Notes: a model not told the origin generated them from the sequence alone. Numbered from the stretch's first letter, positions 1 to 9,220 are shown. The stretch: DNA of 64,000 bases from Ewingella sp. CoE-038-23 (GCF_040419245.1 NZ_JAZHOH010000001.1:3100001-3164000); one strand, 5' to 3'. Program-made: numbers and translations.

Positions 1-45
1 CGGCTTTTTATCTTTCCTACGACTAAAAATAATAAGGTTAACTCT

Positions 46-1035
46 ATGGCTTATCAGGCGAAACCTACGCGATATGAACAGATGCAGTACCGACGCTGCG
101 GCCACAGCGGGCTGAAGCTGCCCGCCATCTCCCTTGGCCTGTGGCACAACTTTGGCGACAACGCGCACTTTGATAACGCGCGCCATTTGATTCGTCACGC
201 CTTCGATAATGGCATCACCCATTTTGATTTAGCCAACAACTACGGCCCGCCGCCCGGCTCGGCTGAAACGCACTTTGGCCGCATTTTGCAGGAAGATTTA
301 CTGCCCTATCGCGATGAGCTGATTATCTCCTCCAAGGCCGGTTACACCATGTGGGACGGCCCTTATGGCGATTGGGGCTCGAAGAAATATCTGGTCGCCA
401 GCCTCAATCAGAGCCTAAAACGCATGGGTCTGGAGTATGTGGATATTTTCTACCACCACCGCCCGGATCCCGACACGCCATTGGAAGAAACCATGGCGGC
501 GCTGGATCTCATCGTCCGCCAGGGGAAAGCGCTGTACGTCGGTTTGTCCAACTATCCGGCCGAGCGCGCCAAACAGGCTTTCGCCATTCTGCAACGCCTC
601 GGCACGCCGTGCCTGATCCATCAGCCGAAATACTCGATGTTCGAACGCTGGGTAGAGGCTGATTTGCTCGACACGCTGGCGCAAAACGGGGTTGGGTCGA
701 TTGCCTTCTCCCCTCTGGCCGGTGGCGTGCTGACCGATCGCTATCTGGCGGGCATTCCGCAGGATTCGCGCGCGGCGAGCAGCAGCCAGTTCCTCACCAC
801 CGACCAACTCACCGCCGAGAAGCTGGAAAAAGTGCGTAAGCTGAATGCCATTGCCGAAGCGCGCGGCCAGAAGCTGTCGCAAATGGCGTTAGCCTGGGTG
901 CTGCGCGGCGACAGAGTGACCTCGGTGCTGATTGGTGCCAGTAAAACCAGCCAGATTGATGATGCCATCGGCATGCTCGGCAACCGCCAGTTTAGTGAGC
1001 AGGAGCTGGCTGAAATCGAAGGGATTTTGGTGTAA
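46..1035 (+). CDS. yghZ: Aldo/keto reductase, YghZ (L-glyceraldehyde 3-phosphate reductase) type
   Basis: 329-residue cytosolic NADPH-dependent aldo/keto reductase of the AKR14/YghZ type. That family reduces L-glyceraldehyde 3-phosphate and other toxic aldehydes and is often called an auxiliary ion-channel-like subunit in databases. Visible AKR landmarks are FDLANNYG with the Asp and Tyr of the catalytic tetrad (about residues 60-67), SSKAGY with the Lys (about 96) and the YHH segment with the His (about 137). A C-terminal nucleotide-binding stretch VLIGASKTSQ lies near residue 290. The start is the ATG behind an AAGG ribosome site. It is slightly shorter than the E. coli protein (346) at the N-terminus. 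It is followed by about 145 bp of noncoding sequence, so it is probably the last gene of its transcript. Confidence 0.9.
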   Translation: MAYQAKPTRYEQMQYRRCGHSGLKLPAISLGLWHNFGDNAHFDNARHLIRHAFDNGITHFDLANNYGPPPGSAETHFGRILQEDLLPYRDELIISSKAGYTMWDGPYGDWGSKKYLVASLNQSLKRMGLEYVDIFYHHRPDPDTPLEETMAALDLIVRQGKALYVGLSNYPAERAKQAFAILQRLGTPCLIHQPKYSMFERWVEADLLDTLAQNGVGSIAFSPLAGGVLTDRYLAGIPQDSRAASSSQFLTTDQLTAEKLEKVRKLNAIAEARGQKLSQMALAWVLRGDRVTSVLIGASKTSQIDDAIGMLGNRQFSEQELAEIEGILV

Positions 1036-1181
1036 ACGCTTTCCTATAAGGCGAATAAAGGAGAAAACGTTAGCTTTGTGTTAAGCGGCGTAAAACAATC
1101 AAAACAGGATTGTAAGCAATAGAATAGGTGTTGCCTTCCTCTTATAACTGTTAGCAGAAATTATAAGAGAGAGGAGGCGAC

Positions 1182-1571
1182 ATGATTAAGCCTTTATTAT
1201 TCGGAAGTTTATTGTTTGCCCTGCTGCCTGCCGCGGCCCCCGCCGTGCAGGCCAGCAGCTTTAGCCTGAATACCCCTGGCCTTTCAATCAATATCGGTGA
1301 CCGCGACCGTCGCGGTTACTATTGGGATGGTTATGATTGGCGTGATAGCCGTTGGTGGAACAGCCACCGTGGGCGCTATTACGGCGAGCGCAGCCATCGC
1401 GGCTACTACTGGGACGGCGGACGCTGGCGAGATCGCGGCTGGTGGAACAACCATCAGTCGCGGCACCGCCCCCCTCCACATGGTCACGCCTATGGCCACG
1501 ATCGCGGCCATCACGGCAATCACGGGCGTGGGCATGGCGATCACGGTGGGCATGGCGGGCATCATCACTAA
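1182..1571 (+). CDS. ypeC: Secreted His-rich DUF2502 protein (YpeC-like)
   Basis: 129-residue exported protein. A signal peptide is clear (hydrophobic stretch about residues 5-20, cleavage expected after VQA). The mature N-terminus SSFSLNTPGLSINIGDRD is typical of the DUF2502/YpeC family, whose function is unknown. The middle holds two related aromatic-basic repeats of the form RGYYWDGxxWRDxxWWN (about 45-60 and 73-88). The C-terminal 35 residues are almost only His and Gly with Asp/Arg, longer than in E. coli YpeC. It has a very strong ribosome site (GAGGAGG). It sits tail-to-tail with mntH, as in E. coli. The His-rich tail suggests periplasmic metal binding, but that is inference. Confidence 0.8.
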   Translation: MIKPLLFGSLLFALLPAAAPAVQASSFSLNTPGLSINIGDRDRRGYYWDGYDWRDSRWWNSHRGRYYGERSHRGYYWDGGRWRDRGWWNNHQSRHRPPPHGHAYGHDRGHHGNHGRGHGDHGGHGGHHH

Positions 1572-1587
1572 TTTTCTCGCGACCAAC

Positions 1588-1619
1588 GAAAACGGGACAG
1601 TTTAGGCTGTCCCGTTTTA
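1588..1619. terminator. Bidirectional terminator between ypeC and mntH
   Basis: Stem AACGGGACAG / CTGTCCCGTT with a 6-nt loop, an A-run before and a T-run after. It can serve the converging ypeC and mntH transcripts. Confidence 0.85.
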
Positions 1620-1641
1620 TATCCTTTTATCTATTTCCGTT

Positions 1642-2871
1642 TTACTTAAGCATGCCAATCAGCAAATAGAGGTTAAGGCTGACCACCAGCAGCACGATCA
1701 CTCGCCCCGCCCACTGTATCCCTTTCGAATTGACCATTTCGCCCATCAGTTCGCGGTTGCCGGTAAATGCCAGCAGAGGCAGCAGCGCCAGCGCAATGCC
1801 GAAACTCAGCAGTACCTGACTCATCACCAGAATCCGCGTGGCGTCCAGCCCCATCATGATGACAATAAAAGATGGCGCCATGGTCACCGTGCGGCGCACC
1901 CACAGCGGAATATAGAATTTCACAAAGCCCTGCATCACCACCTGCCCGGCCAAGGTTCCGACCACGGTAGAGGAGAGGCCAGCCGCAACCAGACTCAGGC
2001 CAAAGGTGATGGCCGCCGCCTGCCCCAGCAAGGGTTCTAGCGTGAGATAAGCCTGATCCAACTCGCTAATGCCCTGATGCCCGCTAAAGTGGAAAGCCGC
2101 CGCGGCGGTGGCCATCATCGCCAGATTCACAAAACCGGCGATGGTCATGGCAATGCCGACATCCAACTTGGTCGCTGAATAGCGCTGCGCCTTTGACGCG
2201 TCGCCCGCGCGCTGGGTTAAGGACGAGTGCAGGTAAATCACGTGCGGCATAATGGTCGCGCCCAGCACGCCAGCAGCCAGATACACGGCGTCGCTCGACG
2301 GTAAGTTAGGGATCAACATCCCCTTGCCCAGCGCCGCCATGCTTGGCTGAGAGAAGAACAGTTCGACGATATAGGCCGCCGCCACGAACAGCAGTAGGCC
2401 AGCAATCACCAGTTCGAGTGGCTTCTGCCCGCGTTTTTGCAGGGCGAGGATAATAAAGGTGGCGATCCCGGTCAGCACCGCGCCTTGCAGCAGTGAGACG
2501 CCGAGCAGCAATTTAAAACCAATGGCCGCGCCGATAAACTCGGCCAGATCGGTCGCCATGGCAATAATTTCAGCCTGAACCCAATAGGCCCAGACCGCGG
2601 GACGCGGGAAGCGATCGCGGATATGCTCGGCCAGATTTTTGCCAGTGGCGATACCCAGTTTGGCGGAGAGCAGTTGGATAAGCATCGCCATAATATTGGC
2701 CCACACCACCACCCACAGCAGTTGATAGCCATAGGAAGCACCGGCCTGAATATTGGTGGCGAAGTTACCCGGATCGATATAGCCAATCGCGGCGATAAAC
2801 GCTGGCCCCATTAGGGAAAGCTTTAATTTGCGGGAGGCGCGGCCGGAGGATTCGGCACGGCTGTTAAACAT
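1642..2871 (-). CDS. mntH: Proton-coupled Mn(II)/Fe(II) transporter MntH (Nramp)
   Basis: 409-residue inner-membrane Nramp transporter importing Mn2+ (and Fe2+) with protons. The Nramp signature [11 protein letters not shown] in TM1 (about residues 30-40) and the TM6 motif MPHVIYLHS (about 208-216) carry the metal ligands. About eleven hydrophobic segments span the protein, and the length is normal for the family. The start ATG lies 47 bp from a Fur-type palindrome in the upstream region, consistent with iron repression. In enterics the gene is also controlled by MntR and OxyR, but I could not identify those sites with confidence. Confidence 0.95.
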   Translation of the reverse strand: MFNSRAESSGRASRKLKLSLMGPAFIAAIGYIDPGNFATNIQAGASYGYQLLWVVVWANIMAMLIQLLSAKLGIATGKNLAEHIRDRFPRPAVWAYWVQAEIIAMATDLAEFIGAAIGFKLLLGVSLLQGAVLTGIATFIILALQKRGQKPLELVIAGLLLFVAAAYIVELFFSQPSMAALGKGMLIPNLPSSDAVYLAAGVLGATIMPHVIYLHSSLTQRAGDASKAQRYSATKLDVGIAMTIAGFVNLAMMATAAAAFHFSGHQGISELDQAYLTLEPLLGQAAAITFGLSLVAAGLSSTVVGTLAGQVVMQGFVKFYIPLWVRRTVTMAPSFIVIMMGLDATRILVMSQVLLSFGIALALLPLLAFTGNRELMGEMVNSKGIQWAGRVIVLLVVSLNLYLLIGMLK

Positions 2872-2918
2872 AGTCGTATTAACCTTACTATTGTTGCGCT
2901 TACATCAATCATATCTAA

Positions 2919-2935
2919 TTGATAATGATTATCAA
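2919..2935. promoter_or_regulatory. Fur box upstream of mntH
   Basis: TTGATAATGATTATCAA is an 8-1-8 palindrome equal to the core of the GATAATGATAATCATTATC Fur consensus. It lies about 50 bp upstream of the mntH start, in the position known for E. coli mntH. Confidence 0.75.
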
Positions 2936-3223
2936 GTGCATTTAGATTGATCCAGCTGATTTCTCCGATAGGCACCAGAGACTCAGGGGCGAAATAGAGA
3001 CGGTCGACCATATTTAGAAAACTATTACGGCTAATAATAAAGCTAGCACAACAATTCAACTTATGACTGATTTTATTAACATCTTGATTTTTTGTGTGGT
3101 CTGTTCAGAAATGTTGCAATCAGTGTCCGCAATTTCTATATTTGCAAGCCACTTCACGTTTTAAATGTACGCGTTACATAGAATGTCCGTCGAAATATAG
3201 CCTGCCTCTAATTTGGAGCACCC
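2936..3223. other. mntH-nupC intergenic region
   Basis: AT-rich divergent promoter region between mntH and nupC. Besides the Fur box, I see an interrupted palindrome ATGTA-CGCGT-TACAT at 3165-3179, close to the nupC start. It could be a CytR/CRP-type control element, as nupC is CRP/CytR controlled in E. coli, but it does not match either consensus well. No convincing small gene is present. Confidence 0.4.
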
Positions 3224-4411
3224 ATGTCCCGAATACTGCACTTTGTATTAGCGTTGGCCGTTGTCGCTGTACTGGCCTTGCTGGTAAGTCGTGATCGTAA
3301 AAATATCCGTTTACGTTTCATCGCACAGCTGTTGGTCCTTGAAGTTTTATTAGCCTATTTCTTCCTCAACTCAGAGTTTGGATTAGGTTTCGTAAAAGGC
3401 TTCTCTGATCTGTTTGAGAAATTGTTAGCCTTTGCCGCAGAAGGGACCGGCTTCGTATTTGGAGGCATGAGCGATAAAGGATTAGCGTTCTTCTTCCTGA
3501 AAGTCTTGTGCCCAATCGTGTTCATTTCTGCACTGATTGGTATTTTGCAATACATCCGTATCCTGCCAATTATTATTCGCGCGATCGGTACGGTATTGTC
3601 AAAAGTCAACGGTATGGGGAAACTGGAATCCTTCAACGCCGTTAGCTCCCTGATCCTTGGTCAGTCTGAAAACTTTATCGCGTATAAAGACATTCTGGGC
3701 AAAATGTCAGAAAAACGTATGTACACCATGGCTGCTACCGCGATGTCGACGGTTTCTATGTCAATCGTGGGTGCTTACATGACCATGCTTGAGCCGCGTT
3801 ATGTGGTTGCTGCGCTGGTTCTCAACATGTTCAGTACCTTTATCGTACTGTCACTGATCAACCCATATAAAGTTGATTCAGAAGAAGACCTGCAAATCGG
3901 CAACACCCATCAGGGTCAGAGCTTCTTTGAAATGCTGGGTGAATACATCCTGGCGGGCTTCAAAGTGGCGATCATCGTTGCAGCTATGTTGATTGGCTTC
4001 ATCGCTCTGATTTCCTGCTTGAACGCGCTGTTCGACGTTGTTTTCGGTATCACCTTCCAAGGCGTGCTAGGTTATGTCTTCTACCCATTCGCATGGATCA
4101 TGGGCGTACCGAGCCACGAAGCGCTGCAAGTGGGCAGTATCATGGCAACCAAGCTGGTTTCTAACGAATTCGTGGCCATGCTGGACCTGCAGAAAGTCGC
4201 AGGCGAGCTCTCCCCACGCGGCGTAGGCATCCTGTCTGTGTTCCTGGTTTCTTTCGCCAACTTCTCTTCAATTGGTATCGTTGCGGGTGCAATCAAAGGC
4301 CTGAACGAGAAGCAAGGTAATGTGGTTTCACGCTTTGGCCTGAAACTGCTGTACGGCTCAACGCTGGTGAGCGTGCTGTCTGCATCTATCGCCGGTCTGG
4401 TACTGGCGTAA
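3224..4411 (+). CDS. nupC: Concentrative nucleoside/H+ symporter NupC
   Basis: 395-residue inner-membrane nucleoside importer of the CNT family, taking up pyrimidine and adenine nucleosides with protons. The sequence shows the typical order: two N-terminal membrane segments, the gating-type segment (about 90-150), the helical hairpin with [21 protein letters not shown] (about residues 146-166), and the second hairpin region [25 protein letters not shown] (about 297-321). The length matches E. coli NupC (400). The ribosome site GGAG precedes ATG. It is monocistronic, with its own terminator. Confidence 0.95.
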   Translation: MSRILHFVLALAVVAVLALLVSRDRKNIRLRFIAQLLVLEVLLAYFFLNSEFGLGFVKGFSDLFEKLLAFAAEGTGFVFGGMSDKGLAFFFLKVLCPIVFISALIGILQYIRILPIIIRAIGTVLSKVNGMGKLESFNAVSSLILGQSENFIAYKDILGKMSEKRMYTMAATAMSTVSMSIVGAYMTMLEPRYVVAALVLNMFSTFIVLSLINPYKVDSEEDLQIGNTHQGQSFFEMLGEYILAGFKVAIIVAAMLIGFIALISCLNALFDVVFGITFQGVLGYVFYPFAWIMGVPSHEALQVGSIMATKLVSNEFVAMLDLQKVAGELSPRGVGILSVFLVSFANFSSIGIVAGAIKGLNEKQGNVVSRFGLKLLYGSTLVSVLSASIAGLVLA

Positions 4412-4436
4412 GCGACAAACCTGCTAAACAGTTTCT

Positions 4437-4461
4437 AAAGGCGCTTCGGCGCCTTTTTTTG
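4437..4461 (+). terminator. nupC terminator
   Basis: AGGCGC-TTCG-GCGCCT stem with a stable UUCG loop, followed by seven T residues; textbook intrinsic terminator 26 bp past the nupC stop. Confidence 0.95.
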
Positions 4462-4537
4462 TGTCTGCTATTTGACGAAGGAACTAGCTGGAAGAGCTGG
4501 ATTGAAGTCGGGACAGGGAATGCCAAATGGCAGAAAG

Positions 4538-4563
4538 CAAAAAACCGGCCAGAGGCCGGTTTC
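4538..4563 (-). terminator. Terminator of the tRNA-Ala operon
   Basis: On the minus strand AACCGGCC-TCT-GGCCGGTT is followed by a T-run. It lies just downstream of the second tRNA-Ala gene. Confidence 0.85.
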
Positions 4564-4571
4564 TTAAATTT

Positions 4572-4647
<76 letters not shown>

Positions 4648-4728
4648 ACACGAGGTTGTTCACGTTTTAAGTCTTCTACTCAATTCCGCTCAGAGGAATC
4701 AAGTACCAACTTACCCTGAGAAGGAAGT

Positions 4729-4804
<76 letters not shown>

Positions 4805-5157
4805 ATTTCCGACTCGTAAAAACGAGTGAACGGGGCGCATCATATGAAACCGAGCCAACCCTGTCAACGGCTAAATCTGAATATGGAATCAAGCGCTGAA
4901 AAAGCCGCCAACCCGGCCATAACTATCAAGTTTTTCCGCCGTCCAGATACAATTTTGTAGCTAAATACGTCTAAATTGCTTCGCCCTATTTTGGCTTTAT
5001 TTATCCAGCCTTATGATCTTATTAAGCATTTTATTAACATGTGTGACTCAATGATTAATGGTTTGTTAGCAGGCTATGATAATCGTCTTGTTTTCAGATA
5101 AATCTGCGTCTAGACTGCCCGCGCAATAATCATAACCAACTATCGTCGAGTCTTCTT
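4805..5157. other. Intergenic region upstream of tRNA-Ala and the FNT channel gene
   Basis: 353 bp without a gene. It must hold the leftward tRNA-Ala promoter and the rightward promoter of the formate/nitrite-type channel. It is AT-rich, but I could not pick a promoter pair or an FNR site with confidence. Confidence 0.4.
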
Positions 5158-5946
5158 ATGTCCTTGTATTCACCAAAAGAAATTGCATCAATCGCTGTAA
5201 CGGCGGGAACAAATAAAAGCCGTGCAACCGTGTTGAATTTGTTAATTTTAGGATTCCTGGCCGGTGCTTTCATCGCAACAGGTTTTCTACTGGATTTGCA
5301 TGTAATAGGGACGTTGCCTGCATCCTGGGGTTCTTTCAGTAACTTGCTGGGCGCGGCTGTTTTCCCAGTGGGGATCATTTTGACGGTGCTTGCAGGCGGT
5401 GAGCTGCTAACCGGCAACATGATGACGCTGCCAATCGCCTGGTTCGCTCGTCAAATCAGCCTGTACGCCGTTTTGCGTAACTGGTTCTGGGTGACGCTGG
5501 CAAACCTGCTGGGCAGTCTGGCCGTTGCTTACTTCTTTGGTCACGTACTTGGCCTGACCGAAGGCGCGTTCTTGGCTAAAACCGTGGCTACCGCTACTGC
5601 AAAAGTTAATGCAGACTTCACTCAGGCATTTATTTCAGGCATCGGCTGTAACTGGCTGGTTTGTCTGGCTATCTGGCTGGCATTCGCCAGTAAAGAAGTT
5701 GGCGGGAAAGTGATTGGCATGTGGTTCCCGGTCATGGCGTTCGTGGCTATCGGCTTCCAGCACGTGGTTGCCAACATGTTCATCATCCCGGCGGCTATCT
5801 TTGCCGGTGCGCTGAGCTGGTCACAGTACCTGCCAAACTTCGTTGCCGTATTCTTGGGTAACGCAGTGGGCGGTGCTGGTTTCGTAGGTTTGATGTACTT
5901 CCTGGCTTACCGCCCGAATGCAGAATCTATCGCGGAACAACGTTAA
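5158..5946 (+). CDS. Formate/nitrite transporter (FNT) family channel
   Basis: 262-residue inner-membrane protein of the FNT family (FocA/NirC/YfdC type), which forms pentameric channels for small monovalent anions such as formate or nitrite. Six hydrophobic segments are visible. Family landmarks are AGGELLTGNMM (about residues 80-90) and the GIGCNWLVCLAIWLA stretch (about 161-175) around the central pore, and FQHVVANMF (about 200-208), which contains the conserved His of the pore. The weak ribosome site suggests modest expression. There is no pfl, nir or fdh gene nearby, so the substrate cannot be told from context. It is followed by a terminator shared with gltX. Confidence 0.85.
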   Translation: MSLYSPKEIASIAVTAGTNKSRATVLNLLILGFLAGAFIATGFLLDLHVIGTLPASWGSFSNLLGAAVFPVGIILTVLAGGELLTGNMMTLPIAWFARQISLYAVLRNWFWVTLANLLGSLAVAYFFGHVLGLTEGAFLAKTVATATAKVNADFTQAFISGIGCNWLVCLAIWLAFASKEVGGKVIGMWFPVMAFVAIGFQHVVANMFIIPAAIFAGALSWSQYLPNFVAVFLGNAVGGAGFVGLMYFLAYRPNAESIAEQR

Positions 5947-5968
5947 TTCGTTCTGATTTGCTAGTCGC

Positions 5969-6007
5969 ATAAAAAAGCCAGTGAGGGAAACCCGCTGGCT
6001 TTTTCTT
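5969..6007. terminator. Bidirectional terminator between the FNT gene and gltX
   Basis: AAAAAGCCAG ... CTGGCTTTTT inverted repeat with a GGG/CCC extension, between converging genes. Confidence 0.85.
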
Positions 6008-6024
6008 TATCTCAACGCTGACGA

Positions 6025-7440
6025 TTACTGTTGAGCTTCGCGCTCAGCAATAAAGGCCAGAGCCTGATCGATACGCGCCAGAGTGCGGCGTTGACCAATC
6101 GCGTGAACCGTGACGTCCATACCCGGAGACATACCGGCACCCGTCACAGCAACGCGTAATGGCATACCGACTTTACCCATACCGACGCCCAGCTCATCAG
6201 CAGTACCCTGAATCGCGTTGTGAACGTTCTCGGCAGTCCAGTCAGTGATCGCAGCCAGCTTGGCACGCACGGCTTCTAATGGCTGACGAGCAACCGGGCG
6301 CAGGTGTTTTTTCGCCGCGTCAGCATCAAACTCGCTGAAATCTTCATAGAAGTAACGGCAGGATTCAGCCATCTCTTTCAGAGTCTTACAACGCTCACCC
6401 AATAATTGGACGATTTCGAACAGCTGCGGACCATTGCGCGTTTCGATACCCAGTTGCTCAACGTGCCACAGCAGGTGAGTCGCCACATAATGTGGATCCA
6501 TGGTGGTGATGTAATGATGGTTCAGCCATTGCAGCTTTTCAGTGTTGAAGGCGCTGGCAGATTTGCTGACATTCTCCAGAGAGAACAGCGCTTTCATTTC
6601 ATCAATGCTGAAGATCTCTTGGTCGCCGTGGGACCAGCCCAGACGCACCAAATAGTTGAGCAGCGCTTCTGGCAGGTAGCCGTCATCGCGATACTGCATT
6701 ACGCCGACCGCGCCGTGGCGTTTAGAAAGCTTTTTGCCGTCGTCACCCAAAATCATGGATACGTGTGCGTAAACCGGCACTGGCGCGCCCAGCGCTTTCA
6801 GAATGTTAATCTGGCGCGGGGTGTTGTTGATATGGTCTTCGCCACGGATGACGTGAGTGATTTCCATATCCCAGTCATCCACCACCACGCAGAAGTTATA
6901 GGTTGGTGAACCATCGGTGCGGCGAATGATTAAGTCATCCAGCTCGTCATTGCTAAATTCGATCGGGCCACGGATCTGGTCATCAAAGATAACAGAACCT
7001 TCCTGCGGGTTGCGGAAACGCACCACACAAGGCTCATCGGCACTGTGATGCTCATGGCTGTCGCGGCAACGGCCGTCATAACGAGGCTTCTCATTATTTG
7101 CCATTTGCTCTTCGCGCAGGGCTTCCAGACGCTCTTTGGAGCAATAGCACTTGTATGCCGTGCCATTTTCCAACATCTGGTCAATCACCGCGTTATAACG
7201 GTCAAAGCGTTTGGTCTGGAAGTATGGACCTTCATCCCATTGCAGATTCAACCAGTTCATGCCGTCCATAATCGCGTCAATGGCAGCCTGAGTGGAGCGC
7301 TCAAGATCGGTGTCTTCTATACGCAACACAAACTCACCGCCCAAATTACGGGCAAAAAGCCAGGAGTAAAGCGCGGTACGGGCGCCACCGACGTGCAAAT
7401 AGCCGGTTGGGCTCGGAGCAAAACGGGTTTTGATTTTCAT
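6025..7440 (-). CDS. gltX: Glutamyl-tRNA synthetase GltX
   Basis: 471-residue class I aminoacyl-tRNA synthetase that charges tRNA-Glu with glutamate in the cytosol. The HIGH-type motif is in [14 protein letters not shown] (about residues 8-21) and the KMSKS-type motif is KLSKRHG (about 238). The length is exactly that of enteric GltX when the ATG at 7440 is used; an in-frame ATG 54 bp further upstream would add an atypical leader. The tRNA-Val/Lys operon lies divergent upstream, as in E. coli. Confidence 0.97.
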   Translation of the reverse strand: MKIKTRFAPSPTGYLHVGGARTALYSWLFARNLGGEFVLRIEDTDLERSTQAAIDAIMDGMNWLNLQWDEGPYFQTKRFDRYNAVIDQMLENGTAYKCYCSKERLEALREEQMANNEKPRYDGRCRDSHEHHSADEPCVVRFRNPQEGSVIFDDQIRGPIEFSNDELDDLIIRRTDGSPTYNFCVVVDDWDMEITHVIRGEDHINNTPRQINILKALGAPVPVYAHVSMILGDDGKKLSKRHGAVGVMQYRDDGYLPEALLNYLVRLGWSHGDQEIFSIDEMKALFSLENVSKSASAFNTEKLQWLNHHYITTMDPHYVATHLLWHVEQLGIETRNGPQLFEIVQLLGERCKTLKEMAESCRYFYEDFSEFDADAAKKHLRPVARQPLEAVRAKLAAITDWTAENVHNAIQGTADELGVGMGKVGMPLRVAVTGAGMSPGMDVTVHAIGQRRTLARIDQALAFIAEREAQQ

Positions 7441-7658
7441 CTGGAATGCAGCCTTAATAGCGCAACGCCAAAAAACGTTGCTATCAATTAACAAAAAGTG
7501 GGCGTCATTCTACCACTCTGCCCTGAATCCTCAACGCCGATAGGGAGTTCACAAGGGCTATTCACACCATGAATGCGTAAAGAATCAACTACGCGGGCGA
7601 GAAATCCGTCATCTTGTCTACTTTTCGGGCGAACGATGTTTTTTGTTTTTAAAAACCG

Positions 7659-7693
7659 TTGACGTAAGTTTAAGTATCCCTATAATGCGACTC
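7659..7693 (+). promoter_or_regulatory. Strong sigma-70 promoter of the tRNA-Val/Lys operon
   Basis: TTGACG (7659-7664), 16-bp spacer, perfect TATAAT (7681-7686), then a GC-rich discriminator GCGACTCC typical of stringently controlled stable-RNA promoters. The transcript start is expected near 7693. Confidence 0.9.
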
Positions 7694-7704
7694 CATCACG
7701 ACGG

Positions 7705-7780
7705 GGGCGATTAGCTCAGTTGGTAGAGCATCTCCTTTACACGGAGGGGGTCGGCGGTTCGAGCCCGTCATCGCCCACCA
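7705..7780 (+). tRNA. valU: tRNA-Val (TAC)
   Basis: 76-nt valine tRNA with anticodon TAC (arm CTCCTTTACACGGAG), T-arm GGTTCGAGCCC and encoded CCA. It is the first of three identical copies in one operon with tRNA-Lys. Confidence 0.97.
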
Positions 7781-7826
7781 CTCATTAGAGTGACCGCGTT
7801 GTGATAAGTAAGAAGAAATGAGAAAT

Positions 7827-7902
7827 GGGCGATTAGCTCAGTTGGTAGAGCATCTCCTTTACACGGAGGGGGTCGGCGGTTCGAGCCCGTCATCGCCCAC
7901 CA
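7827..7902 (+). tRNA. valX: tRNA-Val (TAC)
   Basis: Second identical valine tRNA. Its flanks are mutually complementary (GAGAAAT before, ATTTCTC after, then AGTAAGAAGAA and TTCTTCTTAC further out), giving a long precursor stem around this copy. Confidence 0.97.
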
Positions 7903-7945
7903 TTTCTCAACAAGCTTCTTCTTACATTGTGGAGTACCCAGAAGT

Positions 7946-8021
7946 GGGCGATTAGCTCAGTTGGTAGAGCATCTCCTTTACACGGAGGGGGTCGGCGGTT
8001 CGAGCCCGTCATCGCCCACCA
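7946..8021 (+). tRNA. valY: tRNA-Val (TAC)
   Basis: Third identical valine tRNA. Short complementary flanks (CAGAAGT and ACTTCTG) extend the acceptor helix in the precursor. Only 7 bp separate it from tRNA-Lys. Confidence 0.97.
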
Positions 8022-8028
8022 CTTCTGC

Positions 8029-8104
8029 GGGCCGTTAGCTCAGTTGGTAGAGCAGTTGACTTTTAATCAATTGGTCGCTGGTTCGAATCCAGCACGGCCC
8101 ACCA
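8029..8104 (+). tRNA. lysV: tRNA-Lys (TTT)
   Basis: 76-nt lysine tRNA, anticodon TTT within GACTTTTAATC, CCA encoded; last gene of the operon. Confidence 0.97.
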
Positions 8105-8112
8105 ATTCAGAG

Positions 8113-8137
8113 AAAAGCGCCTTTAGGCGCTTTTTTC
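8113..8137 (+). terminator. Terminator of the tRNA-Val/Lys operon
   Basis: AAAAGCGCC-TTTA-GGCGCTTTTTT stem-loop with a T-run, 9 bp after tRNA-Lys. Confidence 0.95.
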
Positions 8138-8232
8138 GTTTCTAGACCTGCTCAAAAATTTCAATCTAAAACATCCCTCTGCCATTCCTACTTTTATCTA
8201 TACTGTCCATCATTTCGATACGGTAAAAGATA

Positions 8233-8796
8233 ATGACTGAACAACAGCGACAGCAACACATTATCCAGTGGATTGAAGAGGATGAGATGCGCATGCTGGC
8301 CCTGCGCGCGGCTAAACAGCTGGCGCTGGCTGATTGGTGTCTGGCCGCTGGCTTTGTGCGCAATATGGTGTGGGACCGGCTGCACGACTTCAGCCAAAGC
8401 ACGCAGCTCAACGATATCGATGTGATTTACTTCAATTCTCAAGATACGTCGGCCGACGTCGAAAAAAAGTATGAACAGCAACTCTGCGCCATCGCGGATC
8501 TGCCTTGGTCGGTGAAGAATCAGGCGCGGATGCACCTTCTGCATGACCATGCCCCCTACTCGTCCAGCAGCGAAGCCATGAGTTATTGGGTCGAGACGGA
8601 GACGGTGATTGGCGCAAAGCTAAATGATCTGAATCAGGTGGAGCTGGTCGCGCCGGTCGGCACCGCCGAGCTGTTTGAGTTCAGCATCACGCCCAATCCG
8701 CGCCATGGGAATACCTTAGTGCTGCTTGATCGCGTGCAGAGCAAAGGCTGGCTAGCGCGCTGGCCCAAGCTGCGCCTGCAATTACCGCAATCTTAA
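8233..8796 (+). CDS. Nucleotidyltransferase-fold family protein (NTP_transf_6/DUF925)
   Basis: 187-residue cytosolic protein of the NTP_transf_6 (DUF925) family. The nucleotidyltransferase-like core is visible as AGFVRNMVWD (about residues 38-47) and LNDIDVIYF (about 57-65), giving the paired Asp residues of a minimal NTase metal site. The biological substrate of the family is unknown. It stands alone downstream of the tRNA operon, and a sigma-28-type promoter for the next gene overlaps its stop codon. Confidence 0.75.
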   Translation: MTEQQRQQHIIQWIEEDEMRMLALRAAKQLALADWCLAAGFVRNMVWDRLHDFSQSTQLNDIDVIYFNSQDTSADVEKKYEQQLCAIADLPWSVKNQARMHLLHDHAPYSSSSEAMSYWVETETVIGAKLNDLNQVELVAPVGTAELFEFSITPNPRHGNTLVLLDRVQSKGWLARWPKLRLQLPQS

Positions 8797-8820
8797 AGAT
8801 CCCCGCTGCCTTGCCGATAC
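8794..8820 (+). promoter_or_regulatory. Sigma-28 (FliA) promoter for the FlxA-like gene
   Basis: TAAAGATC, exactly 11 bp, GCCGATAC. The consensus is TAAAGTTT-N11-GCCGATAA, so 13 of 16 positions match with correct spacing. It lies 52 bp upstream of the flxA-like start and overlaps the stop of the preceding gene. Confidence 0.8.
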
Positions 8821-8871
8821 CTGTTAAGTACCCGCGTATGCAATAACAGGCAATAAATAAGCGAGGCAGTA

Positions 8872-9210
8872 ATGAGTACGATCAGTACCACAACCAATAT
8901 CTCTATGGGATCGGCATCTGGCGGCGGCGGTGGGCAAATTGCCCAATTGAATAAGCAGATTGATAAACTTACGCAGCAGCTGAAAAATCTGTCGAAAAAA
9001 AGCGACCAGTCTCAGGAAGAAGTGCAGAAGCAAATCGCATCAATTCGCCAACAAATCATCATGTTGCAGCAGCAGATCCAACAAATTCAGCACCAACAGG
9101 CGCAGAAAGCTGAACAACAAGCTGAGAAAGCCATGCTCGACGCTGAAAAAGCCAATCCTAAAAAAGATGACGATAAAAAGGCTGCGGGTCAGGTCGATAT
9201 TTACGTCTAA
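8872..9210 (+). CDS. flxA: FlxA-like coiled-coil protein
   Basis: 112-residue FlxA-family protein. It has a Ser/Thr/Gly-rich N-terminus, then a long heptad-rich coiled coil (about residues 22-85, with the LNKQIDKLTQQLKNLSKK pattern and many Gln), then a charged Lys/Asp tail. In E. coli flxA is a class III flagellar-regulon gene transcribed by sigma-28, and the matching promoter here supports the assignment. Its molecular role is not known. The ribosome site GAGG precedes ATG. It reads toward the truncated yfeR gene. Confidence 0.75.
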   Translation: MSTISTTTNISMGSASGGGGGQIAQLNKQIDKLTQQLKNLSKKSDQSQEEVQKQIASIRQQIIMLQQQIQQIQHQQAQKAEQQAEKAMLDAEKANPKKDDDKKAAGQVDIYV

Positions 9211-9220
9211 CCCTTTAGCT

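Noticed and set aside
415..983. Long leftward frames inside the yghZ-like gene
   Set aside because: Antisense shadows of a clearly conserved reductase; no ribosome sites or known domains.
1284..1669. Alternative frames across the His-rich ypeC gene
   Set aside because: Products are low-complexity Ala/Val or Arg-rich readings of the repetitive GC-rich DNA.
6406..7491. Rightward frames within gltX
   Set aside because: Antisense to a fully conserved synthetase; composition typical of shadows.
7705..8104. Repeated units resembling a CRISPR array
   Set aside because: The repeats are three identical tRNA-Val genes with unequal spacers and a tRNA-Lys; no CRISPR repeat or cas gene in the window.
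7927..8145. Possible small protein across tRNA-Val/tRNA-Lys
   Set aside because: It overlaps two tRNA genes, so coding is not credible.
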